Positions 35,410 through 47,016 of a stretch of 64,000 nucleotides of DNA are shown piece by piece. Within the stretch, counting starts at the first letter, position 1; each line of letters starts with the position of its first letter. This stretch comes from Ophioceras dolichostomum (taxonomy: Eukaryota; Ascomycota; Sordariomycetes; Magnaporthales; Ophioceraceae). Location: positions 35,184 through 99,183 of the forward strand of contig PYST01000131.1 in the NCBI GenBank assembly GCA_003049485.1. Reading direction: 5' to 3'. The notes beneath the pieces were generated by a model, which was not told the DNA's origin, ran no database searches, and was given only the letters and a program-made list of their open reading frames with translations. Position numbers and translations under genes: made by a program.

Positions 35410-36911
35410 GATGGTGGCTGGTATTCGACGATGCTCCGTATTCGACGGTGCTCTGTAGTCGGCTTTATCGCCGGGTTGTTGGGCTTTCATCTCTCATAAG
35501 CTGGGGATTACGGCTACATGCGAGGAGCGTACGGCAGGGTGGGCCGAGAAGAGGCTGCTAAGGAGGTCCTTTCGGTATTTCTGGCTGGCAAAACAGCCTT
35601 CTTGTCCCTTTTGGCATGCGTGAACAGAATAGGGTCGAAGGCAGACAATCAGCATCAGAGACGGGTTATCCGTGTCACACGAGATGAACCTGTCCGTTTC
35701 GCTGGCCACGGATCGGCGCTTCTGGACATCTTCGCACCGCAGGTACCGGAGCGGTCCCTTGGATACCTGTAGGTAGCCAGCTTTGCGCTGTCCCGCGATC
35801 GCAAGACATCATTGATGACAATATCCGATGCATACTTGGACAGATGATGCCGGGCCGGTTCCGAGCTCACCCTCCCGTGTTCCGTTGGACCTCCCACATC
35901 ACGTAATTGATTTGGGTCTCACCACAGACCTGGGCCATACTTTGCGCAACACAGCATTCCCGCGAACGTCACGAAAGTTAGTCGGTTGGTTCCCCTTCTC
36001 CAACGGTCTTTTCGACCACACGAGAAAGAAGCAGGTAAGGTACAGTCTCAAGGAGTGAGGACGTAAGAAGCATCATCCGACTGTCAGTTTGTTTCACGAG
36101 GAAGAGGGTTTCCCCCTTGCTGATGAGGATGATCCTTGGGGCTGCGCGAACGGCTGTTCGTTGACGGTCGTGGTCATGGTGGGGTGAGCAACAGATGCAC
36201 GTTCACTGCCCCACATGCAGGTCGAAAATGGGTGACGAAAGGGGAGGGAGGGGAAATTCTGATGAGCAAGAATGTGCTGAAGGGAGAGAGTTGGCAGCTT
36301 CCTGACTCCCTCTTCCCCTGCCTCTCAAGAGCGAGCGGTAAGGTCTCCAGCTCGCCCAGTGACTACACAGAAACGATTCTGCATTTTGTATGTAACCACC
36401 AGCAAACAAAGCAGCGCTTGCAAGTGGTTTGTCAACCTGTCAGATATCTTGGCACGTCCTCAGCTCTGGTCAACCCCACTTTTTGAATTGAATCTCAAGA
36501 AGCTAACACGAGAGAGCGGCGGGGACGAACCGAGCCCACACGACGACCAAGACAATATCCACCATCCCTTCCTCTGTCGTTCCTTTCTCCGACCTGTGTC
36601 TCTGGTGGCGAAGGTATTTTGAATCACTCCTCGTTTTTCCCCTGGCTTATTTCTTTCATTTTCCTCGCCACATCGTTGTTAACCTTCTAGATTCCAATGA
36701 AGGCCGAATCGGAGGCCGTGCTCTGAGGAGACTTCGGGAGATTGGGTGAGGGGGTTGGTTCGCTTCTCTTCGCTCGCAAAGTCTAAGGGAAGGCGCAAGA
36801 GGGCACAAACCAGCAGGCCCCAGAGCGAAAGGTGCATTCGCATCCAGGGCGATTGATAGTCGGAGTAGTATGCCTCTCTCGTTCAGTTAGCGGAAAGGAA
36901 AGACGCAAAGG
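35410..36911. other. Intergenic region
   Basis: 3' sequence of the methyltransferase gene and promoter of the ubiquitin-domain gene. Open frames are short and featureless. The leader just before 36912 is purine-rich (GGAAAGGAAAGACGCAAAGG). Confidence 0.5.
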
Positions 36912-38542
36912 ATGGTAAGTACCTGTATACACAGAGCTCTTATGTTCCCCCACAGCTTTCTTCATTGCCTTTGCTTGCGGGGTTGCCTCAGCCGGCTCCC
37001 GGTCACCAAGGCTGCACTTACCCGCCCGCTCCCGATCGTCAATCGATCTGTGCTTCTTTCTGCCCCATCTGAGACAACGGTATCATTGGCGGCGCTTGGC
37101 TTGGTGGCACGGAACGCTCCGAAGATGAAGCTCACAAGGCACGGCTAACCACGGTTTCCCCTTCCCCTCCCTTCTCCAGGGCTGCTGTCTCTCCCGCGAA
37201 TCGGGGCCCAATGCGCCTTACCCCGGCGATTCGGCGCCGTCAGCCTCGGCACGCGCCATCAACGCCCCGGCGGCTAATCACCCTGGCCACCAGCCAGGCG
37301 GCGCTGGCGACCACGATTCTCTCGCTTCTCCTGCCTCTTCGAATGCGCCGCACCGCCATCACCACCACCCTCGAAGGCACCATCACCAAGATCCAGCGCA
37401 GCTCGCACAGCACATCGACAAGCCATTGCGCCGCCACCTTTGGACCTCGCGGAATCGAATTTGGACAAGAGAGGCACTCGCCCGCGAGCGTGCCGACTTC
37501 TTCGATACTCGCGTCACCGGCAGAGTCGAGATATGGCAAACTGTGAGGACAGCACTCGAGATCCTCTGGGAGTCCGCCGCACAGGCATCTGCTCCAACAC
37601 GGACTCCGGCGCCGATAGCAGGGCCTGGGCCGGGTGCGGGAGCAGTCTCGCCAGCAACACCAACCGCAACAGCAGGAGCGCCGCCGTCAACGACATCGCC
37701 CCAAGCTCCAAGTCAGGTCCAACCGGGCGGCCCGTCGCCGCAGCACCCGCAGCACCCGCAGCACCTCCAGCACCTGCAGCAGCATCAGCCCAGACAGCCA
37801 CCACAGCAGGATGAAGCGCTCGCCATGGCGCAGAGCATCCTCTCCGCCGCGGACATCACCCTGCCGACAGGAAACCTGGCGCAGGGTGTCTATGACGCGT
37901 TCGGGAACTACTACCCGCTCCCGGAGTGGATCGTCGCGGACCCCACCAACGTCGTCGACGCCGCCGACCTCCCACGCCGCCCGCCAGGCGGCGCGGCCTC
38001 CTCGAACGACAACAACAACGACGGCGACGACGAGGACGAGGACCTGGTGGGCGGCAGCTGCCTCGGCGACTCGAAGCGCGGGAACGTGTACGTCGCAAGC
38101 TCGGAGGGGGGCGACGACGGCGACGAGCTGGACGAGGCAGCCGAGCGGCGGCGCGAGGAGAAGGGCAAGGGGGTGGCCGTGAAGGAGGAGTGCATCAAGA
38201 TCCGCTGCCGCCTGAGCGACCCGGCCGGGGACGTCATCGTCAGCGTTGGCAAGAACGAGACGGTGCGGAGCATTTCGCGCCGGATCGTTGAGGAGGCGAG
38301 GGTCAGTTTGTTTTCTTTTCTTTCTTTTCTTCCCCTTTCAGGTCTCCGTTTCCGTTCGTCCTGTGCTCATATGGCTAACCTGCCTACTCACCCCGCAAAT
38401 CACACACGACACACAGCTACCGCCCACAACCCGAATTCGCCTTGCGTACCTAGGCAAAGTCCTCCGCGAGCCCGCCTCCCTCACATCGCAGGGCTGGAGG
38501 GAAGGCCACGTCCTCAACGCGTTCGTGTTCGACGCACGGTAG
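36912..38542 (+). CDS. Ubiquitin-domain protein, UBTD1/UBTD2-like, likely N-myristoylated
   Basis: I read three coding exons: 36912-36914 (the ATG only), 37180-38301 and 38417-38542 (416 aa). The ATG is followed at once by a GTAAGT donor and rejoins at GGC TGC TGT, giving MGCCLSRESG. Gly2 with Cys3/Cys4 is a typical myristoylation and palmitoylation signal, as in animal UBTD1 (MGNC). Residues ~75-110 (PLRRHLWTSRNRIWTREALA onward) and ~195-235 (ITLPTGNLAQGVYDAFGNYY) match the UBTD N-terminal ubiquitin-binding domain (PF16455). A Pro/Gln/His-rich and acidic linker splits it. Residues ~340-416 are a ubiquitin-like fold (IKIRCRLSDPAGDVIVSVGK ... LRLAYLGK-type ending). UBTD proteins bind E2 enzymes and affect ubiquitin-dependent turnover at membranes. 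The lipid anchor is inferred. Confidence 0.9.
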
Positions 38543-40128
38543 AATCGCAGCGCCGCACCGACGACGACAACGCCTTCGCCGCCGTCGCGAACGAGTAGCG
38601 GCGTCGGCGGCAGAAGAAGGAGGAGCCGCCTCCTCGCCAGCCTGCGCCGGGTATTGTTCAGGCCGGCCGCCCCAGTCCTATCATCAGCTTCTCCACCCAC
38701 CACCTCCTCCTTCTCCTCGTCTCCTCCTCTCCAGCCTCCACCTTCTCCTGCTAGACCTCCTCCTTCGGCCAGCACTACCTCCAGCGCCGTCCTCTTGGGC
38801 TTGGCCTCCATGGCTCCCGACTTCCTCGCCGCTGTAGACACGCACTTCGCGCTGGTCGAGCTGGCGCAGCGCTATGCCGGCTCACAACGGCCGTAGGCGC
38901 TGTCTGTGTGTCGGAAGTGATGGACTATTCAGAAGGAGAGAGATGGGAGGGAGTACATCGCTTCTACTGGGCGTTCCGACGCCTGCATCTCGGCAGATAA
39001 AAAGAAGGCTCCCCCTGACTGCATCGCACTAAAATCCATCCGCCTTTCCCACAAGCCATCTCCTTCAGCGATACCACTCCATTACACAGTCGTTGTTTTT
39101 CTCGTTATTTTGTCCCTTACGCGTGACTGAATTATATACCCACTTTCCTTGTATCTAGTACACGAAGGTCTTCTCTTTCCCTTTTTCACTTGCTCTTCTC
39201 CCTTTCCATTTATTCCTTCAATAATACTGCGCTTCATTTTCCCTTCAGATTCCTCTTCTCCCGTTTCTCACCTTCTTCTTCTCTCAAACCGCCTTTCTTG
39301 CGTGATTGCCGGGAAAGTGCGGGATGTAGCTAAGGTACCTACTAAAGTAGGTAGCTGTCACGGCGTTCTGGGGATTTAAGTAGGCGGCAGGCCAAAGTTC
39401 ATTTTTGATCCGTTCTCCCAGTTGCCGAGCACACAAAACTCTTCGTCTTTTTAATGATAGGCTGGATTCTTTTCATGCAAGAGAGAGCAATAGCAGAAGC
39501 ACGCACATGAACTACGTAAGGCATGCGTGCGATCAGATATGAAAGCCCATCAGCATACGGAATATACCTCGTCGTAACCAACCTCTAACTGTCTGTCCGG
39601 GCCTCGATCGACCTGCGTGCTCTGACCAATCGTGAATTTTAGGAACAATAGGCTCATATTTTCCCTCGTTACGTGAACCGTGAATCTTCTAAACTGCTGC
39701 CCAGCTACTAACCTAGAAAAAAATCATTTTAATTTTTTCTTCTGCCTTCCTCTGTCCTTTTCCGCTCCCTTTTCGTCCCCAGAATAAATAGAAGCAACCC
39801 AACACTAGACGATGCCTCGAAAACACACGGGCCTACCTACCATCATCACCTCACCCTGAATGACTGAACCCTGGGCTAACTTCCCGACCTCCTCAATTCT
39901 CTGCGCTGGGTCCTTTCTCGTCAAGGCCGCCATGAAACCCACAGTACCAGATAGAAACCAGTGAGCCCCGCATACAAACCTACCTACCAACCAGGCGACA
40001 CGGCATATGCTACGACCTCAGGCGACATATCCATGTTCTAGGCTGTGAAGTCGCCGGCGCCACGCCATAACCCCCCTTCCCAATTCTCGAAACCAAAAGC
40101 GTCAGTGTATAACTGCCGCTGCTCATGC
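38543..40128. other. Convergent intergenic region
   Basis: 3' regions of the ubiquitin-domain gene and the coatomer gene. An 80-codon frame at 38654-38896 is serine/proline-rich and unsupported. ACCTACC-type motifs occur at 39334-39352, 39831-39842 and 39980-39990. Confidence 0.5.
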
Positions 40129-43100
40129 TCAAGAAGAGGTTCCGATCTTGTTCAGGCCCTTCAGCGAGCCCAGACTGAGGGCCAGACCCTGCGAGCGACT
40201 GCGTATGCGGACGAAGCCAGTGATGGGTCCGTCCGTGCCCTCCTGCTCGATGCTGAGGTTTGCTAAGGCGTCCTCGCCTATTTCCAATCGTGAAAAAGTC
40301 AGTGTCTCGGATCTACTCACCAGTCATGGATATGGCACAGCATAATTCAGGGAAGGGGGCGCGGGTTGTTGGTTGGGTTGGCTGGATGGGTGGGTGGTGA
40401 ATGTGAAATCTCTGCTTACCAAATACACTCCTCGCGTACAAGTTCGCGCTCAGGAACTGGCAATCGCCCTTCAGGCCTGCCTCGGGGGTGAGGCAGCTCA
40501 TGTTGGTGGCCTTCATGAGCTCGTCGAGGAACCCTCGGAGGGTCTTGACCTTGCTGTTGATGTTGACCTTGTTCTCCCACTCGAACTCGGTCCACATGGT
40601 CCGGAACTGCGTCTCGGTGCACGTGGCCGGCTGGATGTAGTCCATGATGTCGACGTGCAGGTCGTTGAGGATGACGACGTTCGTGTCGGTGCTGTGCGCG
40701 CCGTCGTACACGACGTTGCCGAAGATGACGCCCGTGTCCGTCGACGACACCTTGATTGTGCACTGCACGTTGTGGAAGTCGTGCGGGCCCAGGTTCTGGG
40801 TCGTCGGGCGCTCCACCACCTTCAGGTCTCCGAGGGTCGCGAACTCGACCGACAGGTTCTGCAGCGTCTCGGTCGTCTGGTTGACGAGCAGCACGTCCAG
40901 CACGATGTCGAACTGGTGCACCTTGACGTATGCCTCGGCGTAGACCGGGTCGGAGAAGCCCGTCAGCTGGACCACTCGGCTGAGCTTGCTGGACAGGTCC
41001 TCGGTTGCCCCCGAGTCGCCGCCCGTGGCGCGCTCCAGGTCCACCTCGGTGAGGTCCGCGCCGTCGCCGGCGTTCTTCTTGCTGAGCTGCCGGATCTGCA
41101 CGACGTCGTCGACCTGCACCGCTGTCTTGGCCTTCTCGACCGCTTCCTTGGCCGCGCGCTTCTTCTCCTCGACGGCCACCATAGCGCGGAACGCCTTCTT
41201 GGTGTCCTCGAGATACACAGTCTCGAGCTCCTTGCGGCTCGTGAACTCGGCCAGGCTGCGCACGCAGCTCATTACCCGGTCGATCGAGTCCTCGTCAATC
41301 GGGGCCTTGACGAATTGCGACTGGCCCACGCGGATGATCGAGATCATGATAAGCATGGCCTCGGCCCGCAGCAGGTTGGTGCGCGACTGGTCCTTGGAGA
41401 TCTCGGAGTGGCGCATCACGAGCTTCGTAAGCGTTGCCGCCAGCACGGCAGCCAGATAGTAGTCGCCGTCGAGAATGAGCTGTCTCAGTGGTGGCTTCTG
41501 CGCAGCCTTGACCGCCTCCAGCTTGGCCGCGACCGCTGACTGGCTAGTTAGGGCGGTCTCTGTGGCATAGGTGCCATCCGCGAGCACTCTCCTCGAGCCA
41601 GTTGGAGCCGCCTTGGAGTGGCCGTTAACCTGCTCATGCGCTGCATCCTTCTCCTCCCCGTCGACGTGATCCAGCAGTCTCTGCTCCGTGTCCAGGATAG
41701 GTATCTCGCCCAGGCTAGCTCGGATACCCTTCCAGGCATCTCTGATATGGGTCTCCTCCAGCGAGTACTCGCCCACAATCCAGAGGATGCCGCGGTAGAC
41801 CTTACCCGCGCGGACCTCGCCGAGGGTCTCAACAAGCCTGGCCACAATTGAGGGCCGGAGCTTGGGGAACTTCTCGACTACCTCCTTCACGAAGTTGATC
41901 ACATCAACCGCCGATGTGTTGTTAAAGTCGGCGATGAAGTCCATCAGCAGGTCCACGACGCTGGCCGCGACCTCGGAGAACTTGATGGCGCACTGGTGGA
42001 TCGAGTGGATAAGGAGTTGGCGATACTCCGAGTTCTTCTCGTACTCCTGATCCACCGTCTTGGACAGCTCCTTCTTGAGCAGAAGGACGACCTCCTCGAC
42101 GTTCTTGCTAGCGACCATCTCCAGAGCAATCCCGAGCGCTTTCCTTCGCACGTCGATGTCGGGGCTCGAGAGAACGCGCAGGATTTCCATAATAAGGTCG
42201 TCCAGCACCCCCTCGTTCTTCTTCCTCAACTGATCCACGCGGTCTAGGACGATGAGCTTAACATTGTTGTCAGCCTCCTTAATGCTGAGCTCGATGAACT
42301 TAGCCGCCGCTGCCTTGACGGCGACGGGGTTGCTGGTCAGGGCAGTCAGTGATGATGCAGCCTCGTAGACCACAGTTGACGCCGGTGCTTCCAGCAGGTC
42401 GAAGATTAACCGTAGATACCGTGCCTTTGTTTTGCGCGCAGGCATGTTAGCTCCATAGGATTGACAGAAACAATTTCAGCGTGGTAAAATACCTTGTTCT
42501 GCGAGTTTTGAACGGCGTCTTTCCTGATGAATTCGAGCTCCACCAGCTGCAGTAGCTCTTCAGCATTGGGAATGCCATCGAATACGCTGCTCAGATATGC
42601 CAACGCCTTGTCGTGGCTTATTGACGACAGCGCAGCGAAGGCGTTCCTCTTGCAAGTCGGATCACTCTCGCCCTCCAAGAAGGTTGCGATCAGCTCCGCA
42701 GCATCGGGGATGAGACTGGGCGAGTGCAGGTAGATCGAGGACACGGCAAAGACGGCGTTCTTCCGCACGTAAGCGTGTCTGTGCTCCAGGCATGACCTGG
42801 CGGAAGAGAGGAGGGGCTCGATGAGCTCGGGTTCCCGCAGTTTGCAGAGAAAGCGCAGAGTGTTTCCACGGATGTACTCGTTGGGGTGTTGCAAGTCGTT
42901 TCGGATGCCGTTGCTATGAATGGGTAGTCCAGCGACCAGTCAGTCAGCTTGCCATGTTGCCCAGCACAGACACAGACAGTGTAGCCCCAAGAATGAAGCC
43001 CCTACCAGACGAGAATCATCTCCTGCTTCAGCTTCCCTTGGGCATCAAGCTTCGGGCAGATCTCATAGTAGAAGTAGAGGAGCTTCTTCAGGGGTTTCGA

Positions 43101-43310
43101 CTTCGAGGGCATGACGAAGCGGATGATGTGCATGAGCAGTTGCGGCATCGGGTCGCCGTTCAGCATTATCGTCAAGATGCGCTTCATGGTGTCGACCTTG
43201 CTGTCGTCCGTGCCCTTCTCCAGCTGCGTCCGCAAGTCGTTGAGCGAGGGAACATCGGCGGCATTATCTTGGTGCACCAAGCTATACGCATTTTCGAGAA
43301 AGCCCGACAT
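40129..43310 (-). CDS. sec26: Coatomer subunit beta (COPI coat)
   Basis: I read four exons on the minus strand: 43006-43310, 42493-42913, 40420-42424 and 40129-40277 (959 aa, the usual beta-COP length). All phases agree. Beta-COP is part of the COPI coat that buds retrograde vesicles from the Golgi and recycles cargo to the ER. The N-terminal HEAT/adaptin-like solenoid covers roughly residues 20-540, with hallmark segments DLQHPNEYIRGNTLRFLCKL, ACLEHRHAYVRKNAV-like and PDIDVRRKALGIAL. The C-terminal coatomer-beta region includes KLSRVVQLTGFSDPVYAEAY, then the appendage and platform with DIMDYIQPATCTETQFRTMW and ANLYARSVFGEDALANLSIE. An upstream in-frame ATG (43319, MFKM) is possible, but MSGFLENAY fits fungal relatives better. 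It shares a 679-bp divergent promoter with mago. Confidence 0.97.
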
Positions 43311-43989
43311 CTTGAACAAATAGGTTGGAGATTGGCCGCAGGGGCGAGGAGGGCGTGCGAGTCGCGATCAGCCCGATCAGTATCGGGTGGCTTTTCGGCT
43401 GTGAGGTGGGTTGTTGACTTGTGCGGCCCCAAAAGCCGGTGAAAGAGGGGGTTAGGCTGGTCAAGAAGACACGCTCGTTCCTCAAGGCCCAGGGACCAAG
43501 CGGTAGATCCAATTGCAAGACGACGACGCGGGGAGGGTAATATTAGTTGGCTCTCTGCACAGGCAGTACGGGGTATCGGGACCTCGCATCACCAGGCGTC
43601 ACCTTCGCTGCTGTCGAGAATTGAATATATAGGATCCAGCACCACGTACTCTTGGAGATCTGGCCAGCGCTGTCGGTATGGGACTTAATTGCGCCTGAGT
43701 GGTGGGACAAGTGGCACCAAGCGAGGATGAATCACGTGGGTCAGCGAGGTTCCTTTGCGCTGATTTACCTCTTGTCAAGTACAAACCCCTGGAGCCAGCC
43801 TTAACAGACGGCAGGAACAACTTTGTTTCCGAGCCAGGCTTCACCCCTCCATCATCCAAGGCGGTGAATCCACCCAGCTGTGTGCCGTAATATTTTGCCC
43901 CACCAAATCGCGAGGACCAGCTGCCAGAGCTAGTTTACGACCATCGCCTGCCTTGTCCAACTCGCACGCCAACTTGCGCGTCGCACATC
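43311..43989. promoter_or_regulatory. Bidirectional promoter region, coatomer beta / Mago
   Basis: 679 bases separate the two divergent start codons. Both genes are constitutive housekeeping functions, and no clear TATA element stands out. A TATATA at 43626-43631 is off-centre and may be chance. Confidence 0.5.
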
Positions 43990-44854
43990 ATGTCTTCAAC
44001 AAACGAGCAATTCTATCTGCGATACTAGTATGATATCCCGTGGTTCCGTGGCTTCCCCTATGTAACTGCATCAAAGCTGACCATGTTACGCGTCTCCCAG
44101 CTCTGGACACTCGGGTCGATTTGGCCACGAGTTCCTCGGTCCGCACATTCCACGCCATCCCAACCATCATACCCACCTCGTCCGGCTCTAACTCGATTTT
44201 CTTTTCCCAGAGTTCGATTTTCGAGTCGTTGGCGACGGCCGCAGCGCCGTGACGCGATATGCGAACAACTCGAACTACCGCAATGACAGCCTGATCAGGA
44301 AAGAGAGTATGTTTGAGCCTCGAGACCATCGATAACCGAAGAGAGTAGAAGCAACGGCTAACTGGTATACTCTTTGCCGCAGTGAGCGTGAGCTCTCTCG
44401 TAATCGACGAGATCAAGCGCATCGTCAAGTCAAGCGAGATCATGAAGTAAGCCCCTCGCTACCACACTGAACCCTGGCGTGGGTATGTTGTCTATACCCG
44501 GCTGGGCTCAGGGAAACTGATGCGGCTACGCAACCTACACAGGGAGGACGACGCGAACTGGCCACCGAAGAACAAGGACGGCAAGCAGGAGTTAGAGATC
44601 AAGATCGGGAACGATCACATCTCTTTCGAGGTATGTTCTATGGTTCTCCGCGTTTTCGTGAACCGCGGGTGCATTCAGACGACATTTTGCTAATGACATC
44701 AATCGCCACACAGACGGCCAAGATCGGATCGCTGGTCGACGTGAACGAGTCCCAGGATCCTGAGGGACTTAGGGTGTTCTACTATCTTGTGCAAGACTTG
44801 AAGGCCTTGGTGTTTAGCTTGATCGCCCTGCACTTCAAAATCAAGCCTATCTAA
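43990..44854 (+). CDS. mago: Mago nashi, exon-junction complex core protein
   Basis: I read six exons: 43990-44027, 44101-44138, 44211-44306, 44383-44446, 44543-44630 and 44714-44854 (154 aa). All five phases close correctly. Mago pairs with Y14/RBM8A in the exon-junction complex left on spliced mRNA, in the nucleus and on exported mRNPs. Family-defining segments are all present: FYLRYYSGHSGRFGHEFLEF, RYANNSNYRND, IRKE, KEDDANWPPKNKDGKQELEI, HISFETAKIGSLVDV and DPEGLRVFYYLVQDLKALVF, ending LHFKIKPI. Relative to animal Mago there is a short insertion between FDFR and RYANN (VVGDGRSAVT), which I recall from other ascomycetes. The exon 2 donor (GTCCGC) is atypical, but the join restores the conserved FLEF motif exactly. 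Two exons are only 38 nt. Confidence 0.96.
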
Positions 44855-47016
44855 ACAGGCCTGGCTGGAGAGATGTGTGGTGTGAAGGAGAGAAAAAATA
44901 TAGCTTCTTTGATACCCATTTTACCTGTCATCGTTCCCACGTCGTTTGCGCATTTCTTCCGAGAACACCGAGCACGCAGGGGGGGACGGAGATGAGATGT
45001 ACGCGGCAAGCACAGGTTTTTGCTGCTTGCCGTGTGTAAACGAGCTTTTCCTAAGTCTAAATAAAAACAAGGTCCCTGCCGTTACCCACAGCTTTGTGTG
45101 CCAAATACACCAAAATTTGCATCCACGTCCGATAGCGACCTTTTCCCATTGCTAATGCGTATGGTGCAGTTTCACTTCAACTGTGGAATCTAGAGATGCA
45201 TCAAATCGATGTCGGCAACGTAGCAGAATTCTATAAGCCATGCAATACATGTGAGTTGAGTAGGGACCCTGCACAGTACCCTGCTATTGGCTCGGCGACA
45301 CCTCAGCATCCGAGAGGCGTCTGATAGTTTCGTGGCGGCCGTGCGACCTTTTTTCTCTTGTCGCAGCTCTCCCACGCGCTTGACGTCGTTGTGCAGAATA
45401 GCGGGGGAGATTTGGGCGGGGCCAGCTGCCAGCTAAATGAGCTAACTGATGTGTACATGCCTGGCTGGTGCGGTGCCATAGGACGTGGGTTCGATCGCGC
45501 AACATATGCGTGGCCAGACCATTCGAATCCCCATTTTGATCTCTGATAATACTTGTAAAGACTGCGTTGTCTATGGTTCCTACCAAACTCTAGAGATAAC
45601 TGCGTTTTGGTCTTGGCATCTGCCTCGAGTATTTGCCGCTGACCATCACCCGCACACACCCACCATCAGTCCTTTCCTGTCTCCCACGGAGCTTTCCCCC
45701 CCCTTCTTCCACCATCATCGTCGACGGCTGTTGCACTTTCGAGAGTGGGCCACGGGAGTGGTCAGCGAAAGATCAGGAGGGAACAGAAAGGTGTGGGCAG
45801 GCGCATGGCGGTCGGAAGCGCTCCAGCAAATCATGTTGGCTCGTAGACCCCCATGTCAGAATTGGTCACCGCTGTCTGCATCCCTCAACTGCATGTAGTT
45901 GAATGCATAGGTCGACACTTGCATTCGGTTGGCATTTGGGACCCCCTCCATCACGAAAACTGCCAGACAGACCACTTGAAAACCAGACCCTCAAGCCCAA
46001 ACGCCCAAACGCCCAAATCGCCTGTGCCAATATTGCTGTTGGTCTGCTGCTGCTCGTGCACTCTGCGCTCCCGTCGCTCCCGTCGCTTTCCTCACGTCGT
46101 GTCCCAACATTGTCTCCTTGTTTTCTTTATTATTATTATTCTTGATTAAACTTCCTCTGGCTGGCCATCCAACTTCGTCGGCGCAACGCACAACGGGACG
46201 ATCGAGACTCCAGCTCCTGTGAACCGCTCCGTTCTGCGGTGTTAGCGGCTTTTCCCCTTTCATCCCCAGGTATTGAGTTGCTTTTCCATGTTCCATGTTT
46301 CGCCTTGGGCCGAACCCCAGATTTTCTCCGTTGCTTTTTTTTCCCTCTCATTGTTCACGTCTGACACGACCCCTGCCACTCCATCCCGCATCCATCAACG
46401 ATGCCGATTAATCAACAACCACAAAGAGTTCAGAGCGATCCACTGCACGTGTCCCGTTATCGCACGGTCCAACGGCCCCCCATGCCTGACATGCCATGTC
46501 CCAACCAACCCCAGTTTGCCCGTGCCCAGTGCTCCAGCCCAGTGTCAGTCATCTAATCAATCTACAGGACGCTTTGGATATAAGCCGTAGGCCGTCCGTC
46601 AAGCCGCTTTTGCCATCGCTTCTGTCCGAACGCGATTGAGCACCGACGCGATTTAATCGCCCGTCTCTGGATACAACTCTGCATCCGCAGCGACGCCATT
46701 GTGACCCGAGCTTTCGGGCTGGCCGAGCCCGCACCGCGGGTCTGGACGACCGAAGCGCCATCCCCCTGACGAGAGCCCTGGCCGAAACGCAGCCGACCGC
46801 GACCAGCCGACCGACCCCGACGACGACTCAGACTCATACCTAGGGCGACACTCGACGTTGTTTGCTCCCTATCCTGCTCGAATTTCTCCATATCCTCCAT
46901 CGAATTCAACATCTTCAGGAGATAGCCCGACTGTCTCTGAGATATTTCAACAGATCAACCGAACAACATCGATCGATCGAGCTATCCAGACCCAGTCCAG
47001 CTCGACAAACGCAAGG
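44855..47016. other. Intergenic region upstream of gid4
   Basis: Mago 3' sequence and the promoter/leader of gid4. A short frame at 46402-46555 (MPINQQPQRVQSDPLHVSRY start) could be an upstream exon or uORF. The frame of gid4 is also open upstream of 47017 back to about 46770 without an ATG, so a spliced 5' exon is possible. Confidence 0.45.

Noticed and set aside
40373..41539. 388-codon plus-strand frame opposite coatomer beta
   Set aside because: Shadow of a confidently identified gene; no independent features.
43626..43631. TATATA as a TATA box for coatomer beta or mago
   Set aside because: Over 300 bases from either start codon and in an AT-rich context; no support.
45480..45535. GGTTCGATC and ATTCGAATCCCC, B-box-like tRNA sequences
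   Set aside because: No A box at the right distance and no cloverleaf can be drawn.
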